NCBI RefSeq assembly: GCF_900129465.1
Contig: NZ_FSRA01000002.1
Coordinates: 2,666,001-2,730,000, forward strand
Direction of reading: 5' to 3'
Source of the DNA: Chitinophaga niabensis
GTDB lineage: Bacteria; Bacteroidota; Bacteroidia; Chitinophagales; Chitinophagaceae
Length of the DNA stretch: 64,000 bases
The position numbers and the translations under genes were made by a program. Below the pieces are notes generated by a model. It saw only the letters and a program-made list of their open reading frames with translations. It was not told the DNA's origin and searched no databases. Positions 43,951 through 51,651 of the stretch are shown here, piece after piece. Each line of letters begins with the position of its first letter. Position 1 is the first letter of the stretch.

Positions 43951-43964
43951 CTCAAACGTTTTAG
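43951..43964. promoter_or_regulatory. LacI/GalR-type operator between the divergent sugar permeases
   Basis: CTCAAACGTTTTAG matches the palindrome upstream of GH92 (37425) at 13 of 14 positions. It is 88 bp upstream of each permease start, in the middle of the divergent spacer, so one bound repressor could control both directions. No lacI gene is in the window. Confidence 0.65.
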
Positions 43965-44038
43965 CTAAAATATTTAAAAAATATGAGAATTGTTGATTAA
44001 GTTCGTGGCATTCTTGAACAAATCAACCCTTGCAGCTC

Positions 44039-45364
44039 ATGACAAGTAAAACCGCTACTCTGGCCGCTCCGCAAGAAGGAGGGTATAAGCAGGCTATGAT
44101 CATTATCGGAGGTTTATTCTTCGTGTTTGGTTTTGTGACCTGGCTTAATGGCGCACTTATTCCATTTCTACAGATTGCCTGTGAACTAACTGTATCCCAG
44201 GCCTTAATGGTTACTTTGGCCTTTTACATGGCTTATTTCTTTTTATCTATTCCTTCTTCCTTCATCCTTAACAAAACAGGATTCAAGAACGGGATGGCCC
44301 TTGGTTTGGTGGTGATGGCCGTAGGCTCACTTATTTTTATTCCAGCAGCCAATAGCCGTAACTTTACTATGTTCCTGACCGGATTATTTGTTCAGGGAGC
44401 AGGACTTTCCTTACTGCAAACGGCTTCCAATCCATATATCAGCGTAGTAGGGCCAATTGAAAGCGCTGCTAAACGTATTAGTATCATGGGGATCTGCAAC
44501 AAAGTAGCAGGTGCCCTCAGCCCGTTAATCCTCAGTACCATCGTATTGAAAAATGCGAGTGCGTTGGAAGAACAGATCAAGGCTGCAACAGATGCTACTT
44601 TAAAAGCACAGTTACTGGACGATCTGGCCGGAAGGGTTATTCCTCCTTACATCGTAATGGCTGTTGTGTTATTGGTACTGGCTTTCTTCCTGAAACGTTC
44701 TTCTTTACCTGAGATCAATACAGATGGTGATGATGGCGCTGTTGGTGCAGCTCCTGCAAGAAGCAGCGTGTTTGCTTATCCTTACCTGTTCCTGGGTGTG
44801 CTTTGCATCTTTGTATATGTGGGTGTGGAAGTAATGGCGGGTGATGTGATCGGTACTTATGGTAAGGCACTGGGTATGAGCCTGGATAAAACCAAATACT
44901 TTACTTCATTCACCCTGGTAGCGATGCTGGTAGGATATATAATAGGTATTGCCACGATTCCTAAGATCATCAGCCAGGATATGGGACTTCGTATCTCTGC
45001 TATCCTGGGTGTGATATTCACCTTTGGTGCTTATTTCACTGATGGCAACCTGGCGGTAACTTTCATTGCATTGCTGGGTTTAGCTAACGCATTGATGTGG
45101 CCTGCAATCTTCCCGCTGGCAATTGACGGCTTAGGCAAGTATACAAAGATCGGTTCCGCATTCCTGATCATGGGTATTGCGGGAGGAGCTATCCTGCCAC
45201 AGATCTATACAGGGTTGTTTGACTCTCACGGGATGTTCAACTTCCTGTACAGCAGCAGCATTGATTTCAGACATGCCTTCCTGTATTGCATGGTGCCCTG
45301 TTATGTGTACATTTTATTCTTTGCCCTGGCAGGCCATAAAATAGGTAAAGCACGCGCAAAATAA
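44039..45364 (+). CDS. Sugar MFS transporter (FucP/GluP-like)
   Basis: A 441-residue permease from ATG 44039; the frame is open to TTG 44030 but the ATG is preferred. FucP-family motifs are FGFVTWLNGALIPFLQIACEL near the N-terminus, LSLLQTASNPYISVVGP with AAKRISIMGICNKVAGALSP, and GLANALMWPAIFPLAIDGLGKYTKIGSAFLIMGIAGGAI. It has twelve hydrophobic segments. It is followed by a terminator and then galactokinase, so galactose or glucose import is plausible. The upstream LacI-type palindrome is shared with the divergent permease. Confidence 0.92.
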   Translation: MTSKTATLAAPQEGGYKQAMIIIGGLFFVFGFVTWLNGALIPFLQIACELTVSQALMVTLAFYMAYFFLSIPSSFILNKTGFKNGMALGLVVMAVGSLIFIPAANSRNFTMFLTGLFVQGAGLSLLQTASNPYISVVGPIESAAKRISIMGICNKVAGALSPLILSTIVLKNASALEEQIKAATDATLKAQLLDDLAGRVIPPYIVMAVVLLVLAFFLKRSSLPEINTDGDDGAVGAAPARSSVFAYPYLFLGVLCIFVYVGVEVMAGDVIGTYGKALGMSLDKTKYFTSFTLVAMLVGYIIGIATIPKIISQDMGLRISAILGVIFTFGAYFTDGNLAVTFIALLGLANALMWPAIFPLAIDGLGKYTKIGSAFLIMGIAGGAILPQIYTGLFDSHGMFNFLYSSSIDFRHAFLYCMVPCYVYILFFALAGHKIGKARAK

Positions 45365-45381
45365 TTGTTTTCTATAATGTG

Positions 45382-45412
45382 AAAAGGCGCTCCGGAAGGA
45401 GCGCCTTTTTTT
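45382..45412 (+). terminator. Terminator after the + strand sugar permease
   Basis: AAAAGGCGCTCC pairs with GGAGCGCCTTTT around a GGAA tetraloop, followed by T residues. Confidence 0.92.
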
Positions 45413-45471
45413 ATTAAATTGGGAATACTCCCGCTTTTTTATATTTTTAGGTGTAAAACATACGCTTAAAG

Positions 45472-46620
45472 ATGATCGCGCAAGTTAAGGAACAATTCCA
45501 CCGTTTATTTGGCAAGGACCCACTGATCGTAAGCTCTCCCGGCAGGATCAACCTGATAGGAGAACATACCGACTATAATGAAGGCTTTGTATTACCCGCC
45601 GCTATTGATAAAAAAATAGTGTATGCCATTGCCCTCAACGGCACCAATACCTGTAACGCATATGCCCTTTTCAATGATGAAAAGGTGTCTTTTTCCCTGG
45701 AGAACATCAAACCTACGAAGGGTTGGATCAACTACCTGCTGGGTGTTGTTTACCAGCTTCAGCAGCTGGGGCATCAGATAAAAGGTTTTGACTGTGTGAT
45801 CACAGGCAATATTCCCATCGGCGCAGGCATGAGCAGTTCTGCTGCTGTGGAAGGAGGCCTGGTAGTGGGTTTAGATCATTTACTGGGTTTAGGCATTGAC
45901 CGGATGGCAATGGCCAGGGTAGGCCAGCTGGCTGAGCATACCTTCCCTGGTGTAAAATGTGGGATCATGGACCAGTTTGCCAACCTGCATGGTCAAAAGG
46001 ACAGGGTGATGCTCCTGGATTGCCGCAGCCTGGAATTCCAGTATTTCCCCTTTGAGTTTTCCAGGGATTATAAGATCGTGCTGGTGAATTCCATGGTGCA
46101 CCATTCCCTGGCTTCTTCAGAATATAATGTACGCCGGGCACAATGTGAGGAAGGGGTGAAGGTCCTCCAGGAGTTTTTCCCGGATATCAATAGCCTGCGT
46201 AATGTAACGCCGGAGCAGGTGGAGCAGTATAAGCACAAATTATCTCCCAAGGTATACGACCGCTGCCTGTATGTAACCCAGGAGAACGAGCGGGTAACGA
46301 AAGCCTGTGCACATCTTCAAAAGAATGAGCTGAAGGAAGCCGGGGCTTTAATGTATGCTTCTCATGAGGGGTTGAGCAAACTGTATGAAGTAAGCTGCCC
46401 TGAACTGGATTTCTTAGCCAACCTGGCAAAAGAACGGGAAGAGGTAGCTGGTGCCCGTATGATGGGAGGCGGTTTTGGGGGCTGTACCATTAACCTGGTG
46501 AGGATGGATAAGGTGGATGAGTTTATCTCTTTTGTGCAAACCCGCTACCAGGAGCATTATGGCAAGATCCCTGAGGTGTATGTGACTTCCATTGAAGATG
46601 GAACGAAAGTTGAAGCATAA
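45472..46620 (+). CDS. galK: Galactokinase GalK
   Basis: A 382-residue GHMP kinase that phosphorylates galactose at C1 (Leloir pathway, cytoplasm). The galactokinase signature SPGRINLIGEHTDYNEGFVLP is near residues 22-42, the GHMP ATP loop is IPIGAGMSSSAAVEGG near 118-133, the catalytic Asp region is KCGIMDQFANLHG near 162, and motif 3 is MMGGGFGGCTINLV near 334. All are complete. It lies 107 bp after the permease, beyond a terminator, so it has its own promoter; TATATTTT at 45440-45447 is a candidate -7 element. It joins galactose from host or plant glycans to central metabolism. Confidence 0.96.
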   Translation: MIAQVKEQFHRLFGKDPLIVSSPGRINLIGEHTDYNEGFVLPAAIDKKIVYAIALNGTNTCNAYALFNDEKVSFSLENIKPTKGWINYLLGVVYQLQQLGHQIKGFDCVITGNIPIGAGMSSSAAVEGGLVVGLDHLLGLGIDRMAMARVGQLAEHTFPGVKCGIMDQFANLHGQKDRVMLLDCRSLEFQYFPFEFSRDYKIVLVNSMVHHSLASSEYNVRRAQCEEGVKVLQEFFPDINSLRNVTPEQVEQYKHKLSPKVYDRCLYVTQENERVTKACAHLQKNELKEAGALMYASHEGLSKLYEVSCPELDFLANLAKEREEVAGARMMGGGFGGCTINLVRMDKVDEFISFVQTRYQEHYGKIPEVYVTSIEDGTKVEA

Positions 46621-46642
46621 GGAATGCTAACATACTAATATA

Positions 46643-46674
46643 AAGGGCCGTTCTGTGAAGAACGGCCCTTCTTT
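46643..46674 (+). terminator. Terminator after galK
   Basis: AAGGGCCGTTCT pairs perfectly with AGAACGGCCCTT around a GTGA loop; the following tract is T-rich (CTTT). Confidence 0.88.
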
Positions 46675-46688
46675 ACTTATAGGAATAC

Positions 46689-46717
46689 CCTATGTTGAGC
46701 CTATGTGAAGCCTATGT
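46689..46717. repeat. Three 11-bp-spaced CCTATGT repeats
   Basis: CCTATGT begins at 46689, 46700 and 46711, an exact 11-bp period (about one helical turn), with variable three- or four-base linkers. The array starts 15 bp after the galK terminator. AATACC before it and GGTATT after it form a 6-bp flanking inverted repeat. Function is unknown; compare the 11-bp units at 17729. Confidence 0.7.
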
Positions 46718-46779
46718 TTGGTATTAGATGACAGTACTATCATAGAAAGAGGGTGCCCCTTTGAATATGATGTTTTCTG

Positions 46780-48177
46780 CTAGTATTCCCCGTCCAGCGC
46801 AAAGTTTGGCTTACGGTTGATCCACCGGCCTCTTGTGAAATCAGGGATATATTGAACGGTACCACCTTCCTGGATGGATTGTTCACTCAGGGGAGTGATG
46901 GCATACCAGGTAGCCAGGTCGTACACATCCATTTGATAAGGAGTGCCGCGTTTGATGGATTCTATGAAGGAGTTGATCACAAACCAGTCCATACCTCCAT
47001 GGCCTGCGCCGGAAGCGTCGTTGGCATATTTCTTCCAGAGCGGGTGGTCGTATTTAGCCATGTAGCTGCTGGCATCGTTGGGCTCACCGGCTTTTTCCCA
47101 TGTATGGGCCTTGCTTTTTCCTTCGATGTGAATGGAATCAAAATCATCCATCCAGAGACCGTTGGTGCCCTGTACGCGGAAGTTCAGGGAATAAGGGCGG
47201 GGGAGATTGGTGTCGTGAGACAGCAGGATGGTTTCGCCGTTGTTGGTTTTGATGAGGGTGCTCACCACATCGCCGAGCTTGAATTCTACTTTGGCGTTAG
47301 GGTGGTTAGGCCCACCCTGCGGATGTTCCACAATATATTTATGCAGGCCGCGGGATTTGGTAGCTACTGACGTGAGGGACAGTAAACGGTTGCCACGGTT
47401 TACGTTGATCATATTGTTCACCGGGCCGAGGCCATGGGTGGGATACAGATCGCCATTACGATGTACGGAATGGTTGGTGCGCCATTTGGCTTCAGAGAGG
47501 CCTTTTTCGCCAAACTCCACACCACCGCCATAGAGCTGTTTGCCATCGTTGAATTTAACGGCACGGAGGTCGTGCTGATAACCACCCTGCAGGTGCAGCA
47601 ATTCTCCAAACAGTCCCTGGCGTACCATGTTTAGTACGGCCAGTACATCCCTGCGATAGTTTACATTTTCCATGCCGAATAAGGGAATACCAGTGGCTTC
47701 GGAAGTATTCACCAGCTCCCAGCATTCCTGGATGTCTGCAGCGCCGCAAACTTCCACAGCAGGCGTTTTGCCGGCTCTCATGGCGGCAATGGCCTGAATA
47801 CTGTGCCATTCCCATGGAGAGGCAATGATCACGGCATCGATGTCTGAACGTTTTAACAGGTTGCGGAAATCTTCCGGACCGTTGGTGTATTCTGCCACTT
47901 TTCTTTTAGCCCCATAATGTTTCTGGATCAGGTCCCGGCATTTTGGGATGGCATAATCAGTATCCGGGTCTGCAATGGCCACTACGTCCACATCACTGCG
48001 GCGGAGACAGAGATCGAGGTGATCAATGCCGCGAGCGCCGACGCCTATCAGGCCAACCCTCACTTTTTCTTTTTTCTCAGCGGCAAAAAGCATGGCAGGC
48101 GAATTCAAAAGAGAAAGGCCTACACCTGCTGCTACGCTGTTCCTGATGAACTTTCTACGATGCAAGTGCTTATTCAT
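46780..48177 (-). CDS. GH109-family Gfo/Idh/MocA glycosidase (alpha-N-acetylgalactosaminidase-like)
   Basis: A 465-residue protein with a Tat signal (HRRKFIRNSVAAGVGLSLL), as expected for an NAD-containing enzyme exported folded. The Rossmann motif is VGLIGVGARGIDHLDLCLRR near 41-60. Further on, SPWEWHSIQAI, MENVNYRRDVLAVLNMVRQG, GGYQHDLRAVKF, KWRTNH, YPTHGLGPVNNMINVNRGNR and GAGHGGMDWF follow the pattern I recall for the characterised Elizabethkingia GH109 alpha-N-acetylgalactosaminidase. GH109 uses bound NAD+ in an oxidation-elimination mechanism and removes blood-group-A-type GalNAc. It is divergent from the GH29 fucosidase with paired regulatory elements in the spacer. Confidence 0.9.
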   Translation of the reverse strand: MNKHLHRRKFIRNSVAAGVGLSLLNSPAMLFAAEKKEKVRVGLIGVGARGIDHLDLCLRRSDVDVVAIADPDTDYAIPKCRDLIQKHYGAKRKVAEYTNGPEDFRNLLKRSDIDAVIIASPWEWHSIQAIAAMRAGKTPAVEVCGAADIQECWELVNTSEATGIPLFGMENVNYRRDVLAVLNMVRQGLFGELLHLQGGYQHDLRAVKFNDGKQLYGGGVEFGEKGLSEAKWRTNHSVHRNGDLYPTHGLGPVNNMINVNRGNRLLSLTSVATKSRGLHKYIVEHPQGGPNHPNAKVEFKLGDVVSTLIKTNNGETILLSHDTNLPRPYSLNFRVQGTNGLWMDDFDSIHIEGKSKAHTWEKAGEPNDASSYMAKYDHPLWKKYANDASGAGHGGMDWFVINSFIESIKRGTPYQMDVYDLATWYAITPLSEQSIQEGGTVQYIPDFTRGRWINRKPNFALDGEY

Positions 48178-48239
48178 ACGATAACAATATTGAGATTGAG
48201 TTAAGAGTAAACTGCTTTAAATGTAGGGCTTTAACTATG

Positions 48240-48248
48240 TTATCCGCA
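48240..48248 (-). promoter_or_regulatory. TGCGGATAA element upstream of GH109
   Basis: The plus strand reads TTATCCGCA, so relative to the GH109 gene it reads TGCGGATAA, 62 bp upstream of its start. The same 9-mer lies upstream of GH29 at 48326. A TACATTTA on the minus strand between the element and the gene could be its -7 box. Confidence 0.5.
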
Positions 48249-48325
48249 ACCACTTTTTATGAATTTTGACATTTTTGTGATAGATGGGTATTATTTTACC
48301 ATTCTCTATCCTGATATTACCAAAG

Positions 48326-48334
48326 TGCGGATAA
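48326..48334 (+). promoter_or_regulatory. TGCGGATAA element upstream of GH29
   Basis: Same 9-mer and same orientation relative to its gene as 48240-48248, 50 bp upstream of ATG 48385. The pair forms a perfect inverted repeat with a 77-bp spacer in the divergent GH109/GH29 region. Confidence 0.5.
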
Positions 48335-48384
48335 ATAAACGACTGTAACTTATTTTTATGAGTACACGTCGCAATACAGTAACT

Positions 48385-50409
48385 ATGAGAAAAGTAGCTT
48401 TATTCCTCCTGTTATGCAGCTTTACAAAAGCATGGGCACAACCAGAGATCAAGCCCTATGGCGCATTACCTTCCGCTGCACAGCTGAAATGGCAAAAGCT
48501 GGAGTATTACATGTTCATTCACTTTGGCCCTAACACCTTTACAGATAAGGAATGGGGGCATGGTGATGAAGATCCGAAAGTTTTCAATCCTACCCAACTG
48601 GATGCCCGCCAATGGGCCCGCACAGCAAAAAATGCCGGTATGAAAGGTATTATCATCACGGCTAAACACCATGATGGCTTTTGCCTCTGGCCCAGCGAAT
48701 ACAGTAAACATACCGTAAGGGAAAGTGCCTGGAAGAACGGGAAAGGAGATGTGCTGGCTGAATTGTCTGCTGCATGTAAGGAGTATGGACTGCTCTTCGG
48801 GGTTTACCTGTCTCCCTGGGACCGGAACCACCCTGCATATGGTACGCCGGAATACAACCAGATCTTCGCTAACCAGTTGAAAGAAGCACATACTAAATAC
48901 GGGGATGTTTTTGAACAATGGTTTGATGGTGCAAATGGAGAAGGCCCTAACGGCAAAAAGCAAGTGTACGACTGGCCGCTGTTTGAAGGCACGGTTACGA
49001 AGATACATCCAAACGTGATCTTCTTTAGCGACGCTGGTCCCGGTTGCCGCTGGATCGGTAATGAGGACGGATTTGCAGGAACTACCATGTGGAGTACGCT
49101 CAACAGGAAAGAATTTGCGCCGGGGATGAGTGGTATCCAGGCAAAATTGAATAAAGGACAGGAAGATGGAACAGACTGGGTTCCGGGAGAAGCAGATGTT
49201 TCTATCCGGCCGGGATGGTTCTACAGTCCTTCTACAGATGATAAAGTGAAAACATTGCCCTGGCTGCTGGATATCTATTATGGTTCCGTTGGCCGTAATG
49301 CCAACCTGCTGCTGAATGTTCCGGTAGATCGCCGCGGGCTGATTCATAAGAACGATTCTTTGCGTTTGATGGAGCTGCGGAAAGTGCTGGATGAATCCTT
49401 CAAAACCAACCTGGCAGTGCGGGCGCGTACTTCCGCTACCAACACCCGTCCACTGAGTCCTTTAACCAGTGCGGCTTACCTTACAGACAATAATCCCAAT
49501 ACTTATTGGGCAACTGCTGAAGGTCAATTGCAGGGAGTGATCACGCTGAGCTTTGAAAAGGCAGTTACTTTCAACCGGGTGGAGCTGCAGGAGTTTATTG
49601 CGCTGGGCCAGCGGGTAAAGGCTTTCAGCGTGAGCGTACTGGATGGAAAGGAATATCGTGAGATCGCAAATGAAACAACTATTGGTTACAAACGTATCTT
49701 AAGATTACCGAATACAACTACTAAAAGTGTACGCATCAGCATCCTGGATGCTAAGGCCAGTCCGGTTATCAGTGAAGTGAAACTCTTCAGGGCACCAGAG
49801 TTACTGGCTGATCCCGTTATTAAAAGGGATAAAGCAGGCATGGTAACAATCACCAGCGCTTCCACTGATCCTGTATTTTACTATACACTGAATGGAACAG
49901 AGCCTACCACGGCATCTGCCAGATTCACGCAGGCATTTTCTTTCCCGCAAAGCGGCACTATTAAGGCCAAAGCCTTTATTGAGGGAGGAAAGAAGTCCGG
50001 CGCTACTGTAACCACCACATTTGATCTGGCACCCGCTTCCTGGACCAGTGAGGCTGCGAAAGCCATAGATGGAGATCCCAGGAGCTTCTGGGTCAGCAAA
50101 GAGGGAAGTGCTTATCCGCAGGAAGTGCTGGTGGATATGGGCACAGCTACTAAAGTGAGCGGATTTACCTATACACCAAGGGAAAGAGGTGGCATTATCT
50201 ATACTTACGAGTTCTATCTGAGCCAGGATGGCAAAAGCTGGGGCAGCCCTGTGGCCAAAGGCAGTTTTGCCAATATCCTGAACAGCCCGGTGAAACAGAC
50301 TGTGAAGCTTTCCCAGGCAGCGCAGGCCAGATACTTCAAGCTGGTGGCCATCGCTCCGGCTGATGAGAAAGAAACCCGTGCAGCTGTAGCAGAGGTGGGC
50401 GTATTCTAA
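48385..50409 (+). CDS. GH29 alpha-L-fucosidase with C-terminal discoidin/chitobiase-C domains
   Basis: A 674-residue secreted enzyme from ATG 48385 (signal peptide KVALFLLLCSFTKAWAQ); an in-frame ATG at 48358 would add nine residues. GH29 marks are EYYMFIHFGPNTF, GIIITAKHHDGFCLWPS, GLLFGVYLSPWD, the nucleophile Asp in FEQWFDGANGEG near 181 and GRNANLLLNVPVDRRG. After ~345 come a F5/8 type C-like domain, a chitobiase-C-like module (VFYYTLNGTEPTT) and a second F5/8 domain, which suggest binding to complex glycans. It removes alpha-1,3/4-linked fucose from N- and O-glycans or plant glycans. It is divergent from GH109 and ends before a strong terminator. Confidence 0.94.
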   Translation: MRKVALFLLLCSFTKAWAQPEIKPYGALPSAAQLKWQKLEYYMFIHFGPNTFTDKEWGHGDEDPKVFNPTQLDARQWARTAKNAGMKGIIITAKHHDGFCLWPSEYSKHTVRESAWKNGKGDVLAELSAACKEYGLLFGVYLSPWDRNHPAYGTPEYNQIFANQLKEAHTKYGDVFEQWFDGANGEGPNGKKQVYDWPLFEGTVTKIHPNVIFFSDAGPGCRWIGNEDGFAGTTMWSTLNRKEFAPGMSGIQAKLNKGQEDGTDWVPGEADVSIRPGWFYSPSTDDKVKTLPWLLDIYYGSVGRNANLLLNVPVDRRGLIHKNDSLRLMELRKVLDESFKTNLAVRARTSATNTRPLSPLTSAAYLTDNNPNTYWATAEGQLQGVITLSFEKAVTFNRVELQEFIALGQRVKAFSVSVLDGKEYREIANETTIGYKRILRLPNTTTKSVRISILDAKASPVISEVKLFRAPELLADPVIKRDKAGMVTITSASTDPVFYYTLNGTEPTTASARFTQAFSFPQSGTIKAKAFIEGGKKSGATVTTTFDLAPASWTSEAAKAIDGDPRSFWVSKEGSAYPQEVLVDMGTATKVSGFTYTPRERGGIIYTYEFYLSQDGKSWGSPVAKGSFANILNSPVKQTVKLSQAAQARYFKLVAIAPADEKETRAAVAEVGVF

Positions 50410-50476
50410 AATTTAACAAAAGCTATGCAGAAGCTGCTTTCAGCCACATTTTAACTGAATAGCAATCACTTCTGGT

Positions 50477-50519
50477 AAAAGGGAGGAAACACCGGCCGGT
50501 TCGGGTTCCTCCCTTTTTT
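50477..50519 (+). terminator. Terminator after the GH29 fucosidase
   Basis: AAAAGGGAGGAA pairs with TTCCTCCCTTTT, with a GC-rich apical loop, followed by a T-run. It opens the 440-bp gene-free stretch 50410-50849, which otherwise holds the arg promoter and leader. Confidence 0.9.
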
Positions 50520-50560
50520 ATCTCCTCCAAAAAAAATGATTACCATATTTAAATATGTTA

Positions 50561-50568
50561 TAACTTTG
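50561..50568 (+). promoter_or_regulatory. Candidate -7 promoter element of the arginine operon
   Basis: TAACTTTG matches TAnnTTTG exactly. No clear TTTG lies at the -33 position. Transcription from here would start near 50575 and give a leader of about 275 nt before the first gene. Confidence 0.6.
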
Positions 50569-50630
50569 CAGATACTTTAATGGAAAAAGACTGAATTTTT
50601 ATAACAATTTAACTACGAACTGAAGTTGGA

Positions 50631-50791
50631 ATATCTCACAACCCATACCAACATCTCCGCTTATCATCCTTCTTTTGAAGAGGGTGTGTACGCTATTGGG
50701 TTTCCTGTCCTTAGATATCTCTCCCGACGACCTCGTATTTGATAGCGCCGTCACAGACCCGCTATCGCAACCATGATTCCCCATCATTGGT
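50631..50791 (+). ncRNA. Structured 5' leader of the arginine operon (candidate cis-regulatory RNA)
   Basis: Nested and serial pairings can be drawn. P1 is ATATCT (50631) with AGATAT (50713). P2 is AACCCA (50640) with TGGGTT (50697). P3 is the hairpin 50665-50686 (CATCC-TCTT/AAGA-GGGTG). P4 is GATAGCG (50741) with CGCTATC (50760). P5 is ACCATGAT (50770) with ATCATTGGT (50783) with one bulge. There is no terminator T-run, so control, if any, would act on translation or on pausing. A six-codon ORF (MIPHHW) overlaps P5. I do not match it to a named riboswitch class. Confidence 0.5.
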
Positions 50792-50849
50792 AGTTCCGGC
50801 AACGGATTTCAAATTAACTTATTGAATCACAATTTTCAATTTTAACAAG

Positions 50850-51620
50850 TTGGAAAATAAGGATATAATCGTTAGGGCAGCTACTGCCGGCGATAAGCAT
50901 TATGCTAAAACCATCACTGACGAAATGGAAGCTTCTGCAAAAGCCCGGGGAACCGGCATTGCAAAACGTTCTCCTGAATATGTGCAGCTGAAGATGGATG
51001 AAGGTAAAGCAGTGATTGCACTCACCGCATCTGGCGACTGGGTTGGATTCTGCTATATTGAGGCCTGGGGTCATGAAAAGTTCGTGGCCAACTCCGGTCT
51101 TATTGTGAACCCTGCTTTCCGTGGCCATGGCGTTGCCAAAGCTATCAAGGAAAAGATCTTCGAACTCTCCCGTAAGAAGTATCCGGATGCCAAGATCTTT
51201 GGTCTTACTACAGGACTTGCTGTAATGAAGATCAACTCCGATCTGGGTTACGAGCCGGTGACCTATTCCGAACTCACAGATGATGAAGAGTTCTGGAAAG
51301 GCTGCCAGAGCTGTGTGAACTTTGATGTACTCACCAGTAAAAAACGTACGAACTGCCTTTGTACCGCTATGCTGTATGATCCCGTGGAAAAGGAAAAAGA
51401 AGCACAGCAGAAAGCAGAAGCAGAAAAGAACAAACTGGTGGTTACACTAAATGGTAACATACACGAACAACGGAAGAAGCGTAGATTTAAGGAGAATTTT
51501 TCGCTGTTTGAAAGATGGCTGCGGTTTAAAAAATATGTACTGTTAAAAGCTGTCAGGAAAAATGGAGGAAGCGGTGCTGCCGGTACTTCTAAAAAGCGGT
51601 TTTTCTTTGGATGGTTGTGA
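50850..51620 (+). CDS. GNAT acyltransferase, probable N-acylglutamate synthase (ArgA-like)
   Basis: A 256-residue protein starting at TTG 50850, supported by the DIIVRAATAGDKHYAKTI start of the GNAT domain. GNAT motif A is GLIVNPAFRGHGVAKAIKEKIF near 87-108, followed by FGLTTGLAVMKINSDLGYEPV. It has no amino-acid-kinase domain, unlike classical ArgA. As first gene of the arginine operon it most likely makes N-acetyl- or N-succinylglutamate, the entry step. The last ~75 residues form a Lys/Arg-rich tail (coiled EKEKEAQQKAEAEKNK then a basic, Phe-rich end), which is unusual and might bind membrane or RNA. The TTG start and long leader suggest translational control. Confidence 0.82.
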   Translation: MENKDIIVRAATAGDKHYAKTITDEMEASAKARGTGIAKRSPEYVQLKMDEGKAVIALTASGDWVGFCYIEAWGHEKFVANSGLIVNPAFRGHGVAKAIKEKIFELSRKKYPDAKIFGLTTGLAVMKINSDLGYEPVTYSELTDDEEFWKGCQSCVNFDVLTSKKRTNCLCTAMLYDPVEKEKEAQQKAEAEKNKLVVTLNGNIHEQRKKRRFKENFSLFERWLRFKKYVLLKAVRKNGGSGAAGTSKKRFFFGWL

Positions 51621-51651
51621 TCAATAACTGAATTAATTACGAATAACGAAT

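Noticed and set aside
48466-49347. 293-codon minus-strand ORF inside GH29
   Set aside because: Shadow of the fucosidase frame, which carries the nucleophile Asp and other GH29 motifs.
50599-50802. 67-codon minus-strand ORF in the arg leader
   Set aside because: It covers the predicted stems of the leader and resembles translation of a structured RNA region rather than a protein.
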